The position numbers were made by a program, and so were the translations under genes. The notes beneath the pieces are model-generated. The model saw nothing but the letters and a program-made list of their open reading frames with translations, had not been told where the DNA came from and made no database searches. A stretch of 64,000 bases of DNA from Kitasatospora sp. MMS16-BH015 (GTDB taxonomy: Bacteria > Actinomycetota > Actinomycetes > Streptomycetales > Streptomycetaceae), in assembly GCF_002943525.1 (NCBI RefSeq), contig NZ_CP025394.1:7951001-8015000 (forward strand), written 5' to 3'. Numbering within the stretch: position 1 is the first letter of the stretch; each line of letters opens with the position of its first letter. Positions 35,419 to 43,731 of this stretch are shown in pieces.

Positions 35419-36882
35419 CTAGTCGAGTGGGGGGTTGGTGCTGTCGCAGTACCAGGTGCAGTCGGGGGTGGGGGCCGGCGTCCGGGGGTTGCGGATGGTG
35501 AGGGCGGCCAGGAGGGCTCCGGTAGTGAGGAGGGCGGCGCAGATGAGCATGGCGGTGCGGAAGGCCGCGTCCACCTCGGTGGGGACCTGGTAGGAGTCGC
35601 CGGAGAGGCCGGACAGGGCGGGGAGGGCGGCCACGGCGAGAAGGCCGGCGGCGCGGGCGGCGGCGTTGTTGACACCGCTGGCGATGCCGGCGCGGCGGTC
35701 CTCGACGGCGGCCAGGACGGTGGCGGTGAGCGGGGCGACCAGGACGGTCATGCCGCAGCCGAGGACCACCACGGCGGGCAGCACGCCCAGCCAGTAGGAG
35801 GAGCTCGGGCCGATCCGCAGCATCAGCAGCACCCCGGCCGCGCAGACCAGCGGCCCCAGGGTGAGCGGCAGGCGGGGCCCGACCCTGCGGCCGAACTGAC
35901 CGGCCCGGCCGGAGAAGGCCAGCATCAGCAACGTGATGGGCAGCAGGGCGAGACCGGCGACCAGCGGGGCGAAGCCGGAGACGGTCTGGAGCTGGACCAT
36001 CAGCAGCAGGAAGATCCCGCTGAAGGCGCCGTAGACGCAGAGCGTCACCAGGTTGACCGCCGTGAACAGGCGGGAGGAGAACAGCTCCGGCGGCAGCATC
36101 GGCTCGGGGCTGCGCCGCTCCGCCACCACGAAGGCCGCGCCCAGGAGGAGCCCGGCGACCCCGGCCAGGGCGGAGAACCCGCGCCCGCCCTCGGTGAGCG
36201 CGTAGGTGACACCGGTGAGGGCGAGGGCGGCGAGCACCGCGCCCCGGACGTCGAAGTGGCCGGAGGCCTGCTCGTCGCGGCTCTCGGGCACGTGGCGGGT
36301 GGTGACGGCGATGACCAGGGCGGCCAGCGGCACGTTGATCAGGAAGATCCATCGCCAGCCCGGCCCGTCCACCAGCCAACCGCCCAGGAAGGGCCCGACG
36401 GCGGCCGCGATGCCGCCGAAGCCGGACCAGACGCCGACCGCGCCCGAGCGGTCGTCCGGGTGGAAGGTGGCCTGGAGCATGGCGAGCGAGCCGGGGGTGA
36501 GCAGCGCGCCGCCGATGCCCTGGAGGGCGCGGGCGCCGATCAGCACGCCGACGTTCGGGGCCACGGCGCAGAGCGCGGAGGCGAGGGCGAACCAGGCGAC
36601 GCCGATCAGGTAGATCCGGCGGCGGCCGAAGCGGTCACCGAGCGAGCCGCCGAGCAGGATCAGCCCGGCGAGGGTGAGCAGATAGGCGTTGACCGTCCAC
36701 TGCAGGGCGGCGATCGAGGCGCCCAGGTCGGTGCCGATCCGGGGGAGGGCGACGTTGACGACGGTGCCGTCGAGCAGGGCCATCCCCGAGCCGAGCGTGG
36801 TCGCGGCGATCACCCAGCGCCCCCGCGCCGTGCCGAGGCGCAGGGCGCCGGCGTCCTGGTGCTGTTCGAGTCCCTTGGTCAC
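35419..36882 (-). CDS. DHA2 family (14-segment) drug MFS transporter
   Basis: A 487-residue exporter of the EmrB/QacA group. Diagnostic stretches are LLDGTVVNVALPRIG (motif D1), GSLGDRFGRRRIYLIG (motif A), ARALQGIGGALLTPGSLAM (motif B) and GFGGIAAAVGPFLGGWLVD (motif C of antiporters), with a WRWIFLINVPL loop. It probably exports hydrophobic drugs by proton antiport. GTG at 36882 has GGAGG about 9 bases upstream and the first segment begins about 25 residues later. No regulator is directly adjacent. Confidence 0.92.
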   Translation of the reverse strand: MTKGLEQHQDAGALRLGTARGRWVIAATTLGSGMALLDGTVVNVALPRIGTDLGASIAALQWTVNAYLLTLAGLILLGGSLGDRFGRRRIYLIGVAWFALASALCAVAPNVGVLIGARALQGIGGALLTPGSLAMLQATFHPDDRSGAVGVWSGFGGIAAAVGPFLGGWLVDGPGWRWIFLINVPLAALVIAVTTRHVPESRDEQASGHFDVRGAVLAALALTGVTYALTEGGRGFSALAGVAGLLLGAAFVVAERRSPEPMLPPELFSSRLFTAVNLVTLCVYGAFSGIFLLLMVQLQTVSGFAPLVAGLALLPITLLMLAFSGRAGQFGRRVGPRLPLTLGPLVCAAGVLLMLRIGPSSSYWLGVLPAVVVLGCGMTVLVAPLTATVLAAVEDRRAGIASGVNNAAARAAGLLAVAALPALSGLSGDSYQVPTEVDAAFRTAMLICAALLTTGALLAALTIRNPRTPAPTPDCTWYCDSTNPPLD

Positions 36883-36952
36883 ACCCCCACCATCCTCCAC
36901 GGCACCGCCCGGCGCACGCCGTTCGCCGGGCCTGCCTGACCTGCCGTCAGGC

Positions 36953-37783
36953 TCAGGGCCCCGCGTAGACGGTTTTGAAGGTGTAGTCGGTGAGCCGGGT
37001 GGGCCTGGCGAGCGTGACGCCGTGCTCGTCGACCATGGTGATGGCGTCGCCCGAGGTGAGCAGCCGGGTGCCGCTGGTGGTGTAGGCACTGATCTCGTCG
37101 AAGTAGACGACCCCGAACCGGGCCAGTGGGTGGAAGGGCTGGTCGAGGTCCCCGCGCGTGATCCCCGCGTTGATGGTGACGGCGGGCGGGAACCCCGTGT
37201 CCACGGTGGAGTTCATGGTCTGCAGCGAGGTCTCGTTGGCCAGGACGTAGTGCGCTCAGCCGGGCGGCTTGGTGTCGAGGCAGAGCGAACCGCTGATCAC
37301 GTCGCCCGGCCGGACCGGGAGGTTGATCTGCCCGACGCTCTGCGCCCACAGCTGGCAGCTGACGTTCTGCGCCGTGTTCACCGTCATCTCCACGTGCAGG
37401 TCGAGGAAGCCGAGACCGACGAAGGTGTGGAAGTGGTTGACGCCAGCCGGGCTCGGGCTGAACTGCAGGTCGGGAACGGTCCAGGTGATGAACAGGGCGG
37501 TGAACGGGGCCGAGAGGCTGTCGAGGCTGTAGCCGCAGGACTCGATCGGGTCGGGCCCCAGGGCGCTCAGGGGCATTGCTTTCTTGGTGGCGGTGGCCGT
37601 GTCGGGCTGGGGCTGGAGGTGTTCGAAGCCCTAGTAGCGGCGTGCCTGTCGCGCCCACAGGGCGGCCAGCCCGGGTTGCGTCCGGGGGTCTGGCCATTGC
37701 GGCAGGCCGTGCCGCTCCAGGTCCGCCGGGCCGGCCGTGAACGGATCGAAGCCGCTCGGTGGAGGCGGCCGGAGCCGCTCCGG
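36953..37783 (-). pseudogene. decayed beta-sandwich (peptidase G1-like) gene with two in-frame stops
   Basis: One frame runs for 274 sense codons but is broken by TAG at 37633-37631 and TGA at 37258-37256. The joined product would read SGFDPFTAGPADLERHGLP near the N terminus, then LWARQARRY(stop)GFEHLQ. After that come HTFVGLGFLDLHVEMTV, LPVRPGDVISGSLCLD, PPG(stop)AHYVLANET and FGVVYFDEISAYT. The PGDxIS and LxNxT order resembles the eqolisin (peptidase G1) beta-sandwich. No ATG, GTG or TTG occurs between the upstream stop and the conserved N terminus. The parts align as one protein, so loss by nonsense mutation is likely; readthrough or sequence error cannot be excluded. Confidence 0.75.
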
Positions 37784-38812
37784 TCACCGGGAGGCCGGTG
37801 CGTGCGCCTTGTTGGACCACATGAGCTGGACCGGCACCTCGCTGCTGCCGTCCGTGAGTGCCACGAACCGGAAGACCCTGGTGAGGTCGGGTTCGGTCTC
37901 GCTGATGGGGAGATCGCCGATCTCGCCCCTGCCGGTCTCCGAGTACCAGCCGATCTTCGAGATGTCGTTCAGCCGGATGGCATCCTCCACATCGGGGTCG
38001 GTCCGTGCCTCGTTCAGCTCGTGGTAGAAGGTGGCGACGACGTTCGCCCAGGCGTGGTCCGCGTCGCCGAACACCGGAATGCCGTTGGCGCCCTCGGAGA
38101 ACACCCCGACGGCGTAGTAGCAGGTGACGGTCTGGCCGTGCTGCGGCACGTGCACCGAGCCGTGGTAGCCGCCCAGCCCCACGGTCGAGTCGCTCGCGTC
38201 GTCGTCCACCTTGATCAGTGCGCGGGTGCGGCGGCCGTGGGTCTCCTCGTCACCGGCCGCCGGGCGGAAGCCCGGAGAGAAGTCGTCGACGAGGATGACC
38301 CCGCGCGGCAGCATCATGTTGACGACGCTCTGCGCGGGATCGTTGTCGCCCAGCACCCCGGCCGAGAAGAGCTCGGCGGCGAGTGCCTCCGCGTCGTCCT
38401 TGAAGAACCTCGACCCCGCAGGACGGGCCCCCTCCACCACGTCGGACGGCAGCATCGTGGAGGTGATCGGACCGTGGTAGTACTGGGCCATCACGGCCTG
38501 GAGCGTGGGGTCCGACATCGCGGCCTCGAGGGTCAGGTCGATGTTGTCGACGTCGCGCTTGTCCCAGGCCGCCGCGCCGCCGAGGAAGCGGTTGACGAAG
38601 ACCAGGTCCGCGATCGTCCTCCCGCCGTGGGGTTTCAGGTCCCACTGCGGTCTCGGGTGGAAGCCGTCGGGCGTCGTCGTAGCCGCAGTGGCGGTGGCGG
38701 CCGTGTTCGGGGTGAGGGCTGCTCGCTGCTCGGCGTAGGCCCGGTGAAGCTTGGAACCGGGGCGCACCACGACGTTGAGCGGTCTGATTTCCCCGTGCTC
38801 GGAATGGAGCAT
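37784..38812 (-). CDS. hypothetical protein with HELNE motif (exordium-like)
   Basis: A 342-residue protein without a signal peptide and of uncertain family. The segment WANVVATFYHELNEARTDPDVED followed by GWYSETGRGEIGDL resembles the HELAE-x-TDP region of exordium/phosphate-induced-like bacterial proteins. Those in turn resemble zincin metalloproteases (His-Glu plus downstream residues). Other stretches, such as YYHGPITSTMLPSDVVEGARP and MMLPRGVILVDDFSPG, are unfamiliar. GGAGAAAGGGG precedes the ATG by 7 bases. It lies directly upstream of, and in the same frame as, the broken G1-like gene, so the two probably formed an operon. Confidence 0.65.
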   Translation of the reverse strand: MLHSEHGEIRPLNVVVRPGSKLHRAYAEQRAALTPNTAATATAATTTPDGFHPRPQWDLKPHGGRTIADLVFVNRFLGGAAAWDKRDVDNIDLTLEAAMSDPTLQAVMAQYYHGPITSTMLPSDVVEGARPAGSRFFKDDAEALAAELFSAGVLGDNDPAQSVVNMMLPRGVILVDDFSPGFRPAAGDEETHGRRTRALIKVDDDASDSTVGLGGYHGSVHVPQHGQTVTCYYAVGVFSEGANGIPVFGDADHAWANVVATFYHELNEARTDPDVEDAIRLNDISKIGWYSETGRGEIGDLPISETEPDLTRVFRFVALTDGSSEVPVQLMWSNKAHAPASR

Positions 38813-39043
38813 GACAATCCCCTTTCTCCGTGAGTTGCCAGGGGTTGCCTCCTCGATCTCAGCCTGCCACCCTCCGCCGCCACCGCAACGCGGCGCGCCT
38901 GCGTGGGGTCAGGGGGGGTGGGGGCGCACACGGGGGGCGCATGTGGTGCGAAGGGTGTGCGCGGGATTGCCTGACGTGCCGTCAAGCGGAAGGCTGGGGC
39001 CGGGCCCACGGACGGTGGGCGGACGAACGGAGGGTGCTGGGGT

Positions 39044-39610
39044 ATGGCTGCGAAGATCCTGATCGTCACGGGGGACGCGGCGGAGTCGCTGGAGGTGTTC
39101 TACCCGTACCAGCGGCTGCTGGAGGAGGGGTACGAGGTGCACGTCGCTGCGCCGAGCCGCAAGACGCTGCAGTTCGTGGTGCACGACTTCGTGGACGGCT
39201 TCGACACCTACACCGAGAAGCCCGGGTACACCTGGCCGGCCGACCTGGCCTTCGAGGAGGTGGACCCGGCCGAGTACGTGGCGCTGGTGCTGCCCGGCGG
39301 GCGGGCGCCGGAGTACCTGCGGAACAACCCCGAGGTGAAGCGGATCACCGCGCACTTCTTCGCGGCGGACAAGCCGGTGGCCCAGCTCTGCCACGGCCCG
39401 CTCATCACGCTGGCCGCCGGTGCGCTCGCCGGCCGGCGGACGGCGGCCTACCCCGCGCTGGAGCCGGACGTGGTGGCGGGCGGCGCCGGTTTCGTGGACG
39501 GGGACGCCGTGGTGGACGGCGTGCTGGTCTCTGGCCGGGCCTGGCCGGACCACCCGGGGTGGATGCGGGCCTTCGTGCAGGTGCTGCGGGAGAAGGCGCC
39601 GGTCGAGTAG
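39044..39610 (+). CDS. DJ-1/PfpI family protein
   Basis: A 188-residue class I glutamine amidotransferase-like protein. It begins AAKILIVTGDAAESLEVFYPYQRLLEEGYEVHVAAPS with the conserved Glu of the active site. The nucleophile elbow is PVAQLCHGPLITLAAG, with Cys followed by His-Gly-Pro. This matches the PfpI/YhbO glyoxalase III or deglycase-like subgroup, thought to protect against reactive carbonyls. GGAGGG lies about 10 bases before the ATG. It is followed 54 bases later by an NAD(P)-binding gene on the same strand, possibly in one transcript. Confidence 0.9.
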   Translation: MAAKILIVTGDAAESLEVFYPYQRLLEEGYEVHVAAPSRKTLQFVVHDFVDGFDTYTEKPGYTWPADLAFEEVDPAEYVALVLPGGRAPEYLRNNPEVKRITAHFFAADKPVAQLCHGPLITLAAGALAGRRTAAYPALEPDVVAGGAGFVDGDAVVDGVLVSGRAWPDHPGWMRAFVQVLREKAPVE

Positions 39611-39664
39611 CCCGGCTGCCGCGCCGGGGTGCCGTGCGCCTGCCGGGGGCTGATCCTGGGGCGT

Positions 39665-40336
39665 ATGGACGTGGTGATCGCTGGTGGACACGGCAAGATC
39701 GCGCTGCGGCTGGAGCGGTTGCTCGCCGGGCGCGGGGACACGGTGACCGGACTGATCCGGCGGGCCGGGCAGGCGGGGGCGTTGGAGGCCCTCGGCGCCC
39801 GGCCCGTGCTGTGTGACCTGGAGGCCGTGGCGGCGGCCGAGCTGGCGGAGGTGCTGCGGGGCGCCGACGCCGTGGTCTTCGCGGCCGGGGCCGGCCCGTC
39901 GAGCGGGAGCGCCCGGAAGGAGAGCGTGGACCGGGGCGCGGCGGCGCTGTTGGCCGATGCGGCCGAGCTGGCCGGGGTGCGGAGCTATCTGATGATCAGC
40001 TCGATGGGCCTCGGCGCCGCCGAGACGGATGCCGTGGACGAGGAGTTCCGGGTCTACCTGCGGGCGAAGGCCGCCGCCGAGGAGGACCTGCGGAGCCGGG
40101 CCGGCCTGGAGTGGACGGTGCTGCGGCCGGGCGTGCTGACCGATTCGCCCGGGGGCGGGTCGGTCCGGTTGGCGGAGCCGCCGGTGCCGATGGGGGAGGT
40201 CTCCCGGGACGACGTGGCGGCGGTGCTGCTGGCCCTGTTGGACGCGGGCCCGGCGGTGGCCGGCCTGACCCTGGAGCTGACGGTGGGCGGGGTGGGGGTG
40301 ACGGCCGCCGTGGAGGCCCTCACGCGTGGGGCGTGA
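39665..40336 (+). CDS. NAD(P)-binding protein (atypical SDR)
   Basis: A 223-residue Rossmann protein related to NmrA/SDR_a5-type reductases. The dinucleotide motif is VVIAGGHGKIALRLERLL (GxxGxxx), followed by ADAVVFAAGAGPSSG, a YLMISSMG strand and LEWTVLRPGVLTD. The usual YxxxK is represented by YLRAKAAAEEDL. Such proteins may act as reductases or NAD(P) sensors. The ATG at 39665 is chosen because the Rossmann strand begins at residue 2. Its 3' end overlaps the convergent MarR gene by 17 bases. Confidence 0.87.
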   Translation: MDVVIAGGHGKIALRLERLLAGRGDTVTGLIRRAGQAGALEALGARPVLCDLEAVAAAELAEVLRGADAVVFAAGAGPSSGSARKESVDRGAAALLADAAELAGVRSYLMISSMGLGAAETDAVDEEFRVYLRAKAAAEEDLRSRAGLEWTVLRPGVLTDSPGGGSVRLAEPPVPMGEVSRDDVAAVLLALLDAGPAVAGLTLELTVGGVGVTAAVEALTRGA

Positions 40337-40760
40337 GGCGGCTCAGGAGGGTGTGGAGCTGGGTGCGCTCGGCGGGGGTGAGTGGGGCGAGGATCTCGTC
40401 CTGGACCTCTTCGGCCTCGGTGGTGAGGGTGGCGAGCAGGGCCAGGCCGGAGGGGGTGAGGGTGACGCTGAAGCGGCGGCGGTCGGTGGTGTCGCGGCTG
40501 CGTTCGACGTAGCCGGCGCTGCCGAGCTCGTCGAGGATCTTCACCACGTCGCTCGGGTCGATGGCCAGGCGGTCGGCGAGTTCGCGCTGCGCGTGCGGCC
40601 CGAAATCGGCGAGGGCGGCGAGGACGGCCATGTGCCAGAGCCGCAGGCCGCGGGCGGCCAGGCGGGTGGTGAGACGGGTGCGGGCGGCCTTGCCGGTCTT
40701 GGAGAGCAGGTAGGTGGTGAGATCCGTGAGGGTGGGCGGGGCCGTCCGCGGGTTCGTCAT
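40320..40760 (-). CDS. MarR family transcriptional regulator
   Basis: A 146-residue winged helix protein with LRLWHMAVLAALADFGPHAQRELADRLAIDPSDVVKILDELGSAGYVERSRDTTDRRRFSVTL-type MarR core (helix-turn-helix near residues 50-95, then wing). The ATG lies 7 bases after a TACGAT -10 box (40773-40768 on the minus strand), indicating a leaderless mRNA. It is divergent from a VOC protein gene over 67 bases holding two small dyads, and converges into the NAD(P)-binding gene. Either neighbour may be its target. Confidence 0.88.
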   Translation of the reverse strand: MTNPRTAPPTLTDLTTYLLSKTGKAARTRLTTRLAARGLRLWHMAVLAALADFGPHAQRELADRLAIDPSDVVKILDELGSAGYVERSRDTTDRRRFSVTLTPSGLALLATLTTEAEEVQDEILAPLTPAERTQLHTLLSRLTPHA

Positions 40761-40767
40761 GTGAGCT

Positions 40768-40792
40768 ATCGTAGGCGATCTCCAATCATTGG
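40768..40792. promoter_or_regulatory. candidate MarR operators in the divergent region
   Basis: Two dyads sit side by side: atcg-tagg-cgat (40768-40779) over the MarR -10 box, and ccaat-c-attgg (40782-40792), a perfect 5+5 palindrome. Their place between the divergent MarR and VOC starts suggests autoregulation; the assignment is inference. Confidence 0.5.
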
Positions 40793-40827
40793 TGTTGTCC
40801 TATGGATATCTTGAGGGGCGGGGCGGG

Positions 40828-41214
40828 ATGGACGCGTTGCATCCGCGGTTGCTGGTGGGGGATTTCGGGGCGAGCTTCCGGTTCTACGCGGCGGTGCTGC
40901 CCGAGCTGGTCGGGGCGGAGCTGGCGCGGGGTTCGGCCGAGGGGCCGTACGCGAGTTGGGACGTGGGCGGGGAGGGCGTGCTGGCGCTGTTCGACCGGGC
41001 CGGGATGGGCGGGGCGGGCGATTCCGGTGGGGGTGGGGGCGGGGTGATGCTGGTGAGCCGGGTGGCGGATGTGGACGCCGGGTACGGGCTCTGCCTGCGG
41101 CACGGCGCGGTCGGCGTGGCCGAGCCGGCGGACCGGCCGGAGTGGGGGCCTGGGCTGCGGGTGGCGCACCTGCGGGATCCGGAGGGGAACCTCTGGGAGC
41201 TGCAGGCGTACTGA
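40828..41214 (+). CDS. VOC family (glyoxalase-like) protein
   Basis: A 128-residue protein of the vicinal oxygen chelate fold. The first half shows HPRLLVGDFGASFRFYAAVLPEL and the second VADVDAGYGLCLRHGAVGVAEP and HLRDPEGNLWELQAY. This gives the usual repeated beta-alpha-beta3 units and the C-terminal Glu ligand (NLWELQ). A Gly-rich insert separates the halves. The role could be dioxygenase, lyase or drug binding. GAGGGG lies upstream of the ATG. It is divergent from MarR, which may control it. Confidence 0.85.
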   Translation: MDALHPRLLVGDFGASFRFYAAVLPELVGAELARGSAEGPYASWDVGGEGVLALFDRAGMGGAGDSGGGGGGVMLVSRVADVDAGYGLCLRHGAVGVAEPADRPEWGPGLRVAHLRDPEGNLWELQAY

Positions 41215-41271
41215 GAACGGGAGCGGGGTGCGCGGCCGGGAGCCGTGGTGGGGTGGGTTAGCCTTCCCGGC

Positions 41272-41544
41272 ATGAGCAGGGAGAACGTCATCGCGGTAGC
41301 CACGGCCGGGCAGCGGATCACCGGGTGGTGGCTGCTCTTCCCGTTCGCCTTCGGGGTGGCCGCCGTGCTGTGGGGGCTCTCCGTGGTGATCGGGTACAAC
41401 TCGCTGACGGCCCGGATCGAGGAGCGCGCTCGTGACCGGGCCGCACAGCGCACGGTGAACAGGCTGGTCGGCTACGTCTTCCTCGTGCTCGGCGCCTTCA
41501 TGGTGGTCTCCACGCTGGTGCAGGGCGTGGCCGAGCTGATCTGA
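41272..41544 (+). CDS. small membrane protein with two transmembrane segments
   Basis: A 90-residue protein of unknown function. Two hydrophobic segments are visible, WWLLFPFAFGVAAVLWGLSVVIG and VGYVFLVLGAFMVVSTLVQG, separated by a charged loop LTARIEERARDRAAQRTVNR. The ATG lies 7 bases after TAGCCT (41259-41264), a leaderless arrangement, and codon bias is normal, which supports a real gene. No family was recognised. Confidence 0.72.
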   Translation: MSRENVIAVATAGQRITGWWLLFPFAFGVAAVLWGLSVVIGYNSLTARIEERARDRAAQRTVNRLVGYVFLVLGAFMVVSTLVQGVAELI

Positions 41545-41595
41545 TCCGGGCGGTCCGGAGCCGCCGGTCAGGTGCCTGCGGTCAGGTGCTTTCGG

Positions 41596-41826
41596 TCAGG
41601 TGCCTTCGGTCTGGAGCAGGCGGAGGCGGGCGGGGTCGAAGGTGACCCAGTGGGGGGCCTGGCCGCTGCGGGGGACGCGGAGGCGGCACCAGCGGCGGCC
41701 GTCGGGGGCGTGCCACCAGGCGTTGATCCGGCCGAGCTGCCAACTGCCGTCCTCGTGATGGATCTCCACGGGCTGGTAGACCCGGTGGACCTCGGTCTCG
41801 GGGGGTGTCGGGGGCTGGATCGTCAC
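41596..41826 (-). CDS. small conserved streptomycete protein
   Basis: A 76-residue protein reading VHRVYQPVEIHHEDGSWQLGRINAWW and continuing with HAPDGRRWCRLRVPRSG and WVTFDPARLRLL. It is rich in Trp and Arg and looks like a small beta-barrel; it resembles short hypothetical proteins common in Streptomyces. The GTG lies 8 bases after a TAGAGT -10 box (41840-41835), suggesting leaderless translation. The function is unknown. Confidence 0.75.
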   Translation of the reverse strand: MTIQPPTPPETEVHRVYQPVEIHHEDGSWQLGRINAWWHAPDGRRWCRLRVPRSGQAPHWVTFDPARLRLLQTEGT

Positions 41827-41997
41827 GGGGCTCGACTCTACAGGGGTGTAGTAGGTGGGCCGGTCGGGGGCGGGGATAGCTCGTCACGTTCGGCAGGGGC
41901 CATGTGTCGGGCGCGGGCTCGGTGGACACGGCATGAAGAAGCTCACCATGCGGGTTCGGCGGCCGCGGTGGGACGGGGCGGAGTCGGCGAGGGACGG

Positions 41998-42119
41998 TCA
42001 GGCGTCGGGGTCGACTTCGGGGTGGGTGAACCGCACGGGCTTGCCGAGGGACCGGGCGTAGCCGATTTCGGCCCGGGTGCTGTCCCCGATGTAGTCGCCG
42101 ACCACGAGCACGTCGTCTA
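41998..42119 (-). pseudogene. C-terminal remnant of a larger gene
   Basis: The 3' end encodes LDDVLVVGDYIGDSTRAEIG followed by YARSLGKPVRFTHPEVDPDA and a stop. It looks like the C terminus of a nucleoside-deoxyribosyltransferase-like protein (VVGDYIGxSTRAEI..A). Upstream the frame runs antisense-like through the M56 protease gene without further similarity, and no start or ribosome site is present. The rest of the gene has apparently been lost at the M56 stop (42117-42119). Confidence 0.55.
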
Positions 42120-43043
42120 GAGCGGGGTGGCGGCCTTGAGGACGAGGAGGAGGGCGATGGCCGCGTTGGTGGCGGAGGCGGCCGAGGCGGCGGTGCCGGC
42201 GGCGGCGATGAGGGTGGCCAGGGCGGTGGGGGTGTGGGGTGGGGGCCAGTGGTGGGACGGGGGGACGGGGGCGAGGAGGGCGGCCACGCGGCGGGGGACG
42301 GGGCCGGATTCGGCGAAGGCGGCGAGGCCGGGGTGGGGGGTGCGGTGGGTGTGCAGGGCGGCCTTGCCGACGGCGCGGGCGGTGAGGCGGCGGTCGCCGA
42401 CGGCCTGGGCCGCGTCCTCGTCGGCCCAGCGTTCGGTGCCGAAGGCGACGGCGGTGCGCAGCGGGCGGAGGAAGGGGTTGAGGCCCGCCGCGAGTTGGGA
42501 GGTGAGCAGGAAGCGGTGGTGACGGCCGGTCAGGTGGGCCCGCTCGTGGGCGATCAGGGCCCGGCGTTCGGCCGGATCGAGGCAGTCGAGCATCCCGGTG
42601 GAGACCACCACCCGCCCCGGGGCGCCGGGCAGGGCGTACGCGTACGGGTCCGGATCGGGCAGCACGGCGAGGGTGGCCGGCAGGCCGGCCAGGGCGCGGC
42701 GGGCGCGGTGGCGGACGCGGTAGTGCCGGGCCAGGATCAGGCCGCAGCGGAGCAGGACGGCCGCGAGGGCGGCGATGGCCACCGTGCCGGAGACCTCGGC
42801 GTACGGCACGGCGGCCCGCACCTCGGGGTCGGACCAGCTGTCCGGCAGCGGGTTGCCCGGGAGTTGGGCGGTGCCGACCACCATCAGGAGGGTCAGGCAG
42901 AGCGTGCTGCAGAGCGCGAGCACCGCGCCGACGGCCGTGAGCAGGCGGGTGGTGGCCCGGGGGTGCAGGGAGTGGCCGGCCAGTCGGGCGATCGGCAGGG
43001 CCGTCAGGGGCAGGACGAGCGGGAGGAAGACGAAGACGCCCAC
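42117..43043 (-). CDS. BlaR1/M56 family membrane metalloprotease
   Basis: A 308-residue protein of the M56 peptidase family. Four hydrophobic segments are visible, with a cytoplasmic zinc site HERAHLTGRHH (HExxH) in ALIAHERAHLTGRHHRFLL. The C-terminal penicillin-binding sensor of true BlaR1 is absent, as in most actinomycete members, so the signal is unknown. It starts with GTG two bases after the BlaI stop; the two form a sensor-repressor operon in which the protease is expected to trigger BlaI cleavage. The stop overlaps the remnant gene at 41998-42119. Confidence 0.87.
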   Translation of the reverse strand: MGVFVFLPLVLPLTALPIARLAGHSLHPRATTRLLTAVGAVLALCSTLCLTLLMVVGTAQLPGNPLPDSWSDPEVRAAVPYAEVSGTVAIAALAAVLLRCGLILARHYRVRHRARRALAGLPATLAVLPDPDPYAYALPGAPGRVVVSTGMLDCLDPAERRALIAHERAHLTGRHHRFLLTSQLAAGLNPFLRPLRTAVAFGTERWADEDAAQAVGDRRLTARAVGKAALHTHRTPHPGLAAFAESGPVPRRVAALLAPVPPSHHWPPPHTPTALATLIAAAGTAASAASATNAAIALLLVLKAATPL

Positions 43044-43045
43044 GG

Positions 43046-43468
43046 TCAGCCCTGGCGGCCGTGCTCTTCGGGGCCGGCATCGGCGAGGAGGGTGCGGAGC
43101 AGCTCCTCGTCGTGCGGGAGCAGGGCCGAGACGAAGCTCGCCAGGACGGCGCCGCGGTCGTCCTCGCTGTCGAGCACGCGGCGCATCCGCAGCGCGGCCA
43201 GCCCGGCCTCGTCGGCGGCGGCCAGCCAGACGTAGGAGCGGCCCGAACGGCTGCGGGAGACGGCGCCCTTGGTGTGCAGGCGGGAGAGGATGGTGACCAC
43301 GGTGGTGTAGGCGAGGTCGCCGTCGAGGTGCTGCTGCACCCAGCCGGCGGTGGCCGCGCCCGGGGCGCGGCGGAGGGCGCCGAGCACCTGGGCCTCCAAC
43401 TCGCCCTGGCCGCGGCGGCGGGCGCGCTGGTGCCGCGCGGTGGCGGGGGCCGTCCTGTCCTCTCCCAC
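43046..43468 (-). CDS. BlaI/MecI/CopY family repressor
   Basis: A 140-residue winged-helix repressor. The family core LEAQVLGALRRAPGAATAGWVQQHLDGDLAYTTVVTILSRLHTKGAVSR-type segment is followed by SGRSYVWLA and a C-terminal dimer helix with VLASFVSALLPHDEELLRTLL. BlaI proteins bind TACA/TGTA dyads and are inactivated by BlaR proteolysis. The GTG start is chosen by family length. The dyad at 43658-43673, 190 bases upstream, is the likely operator. Confidence 0.9.
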   Translation of the reverse strand: MGEDRTAPATARHQRARRRGQGELEAQVLGALRRAPGAATAGWVQQHLDGDLAYTTVVTILSRLHTKGAVSRSRSGRSYVWLAAADEAGLAALRMRRVLDSEDDRGAVLASFVSALLPHDEELLRTLLADAGPEEHGRQG

Positions 43469-43657
43469 GGGGCGGGCTCCCTCTCCGTCGACTGGGGTTC
43501 CCGGGCATCCTACCGAGCCAGGGGAAGGGGAAGGAGCGGAGCGGACCCGAGGCGGAGGGGCCGAAGGAGGGTGCGAGAGGGGAGGGGAAGGTGGGTGGGG
43601 GTGCGGCGCCGAGGCCGGGGTGTGGTGAATACCCGGGGGCGAGGAGGGGGCCAAGTC

Positions 43658-43673
43658 TCTACAGTGTTGTAGA
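43658..43673. promoter_or_regulatory. BlaI-type operator tctaca-gtgt-tgtaga
   Basis: A perfect 6+6 dyad with the TACA-N4-TGTA core typical of BlaI/MecI sites stands in the region shared by divergent blaI and the terD-like gene. It is 59 bases before the TerD start, so the repressor may control both directions. Confidence 0.8.
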
Positions 43674-43731
43674 TTTCAGAGGCGGGCAGGCCGGGCATCG
43701 GGTCTGTCATCCGGAACACCAGGAGGGGACC

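Noticed and set aside
36879..37820. A 313-codon frame through the broken G1-like locus in another phase
   Set aside because: The alternative phase has Pro/Arg/His low complexity, while the broken frame carries folded-domain sequence in all three segments.
41831..42000. Possible extra small gene on the plus strand in this gap
   Set aside because: The available frames are short, lack a ribosome site and conserved sequence, and overlap the remnant gene; no support.
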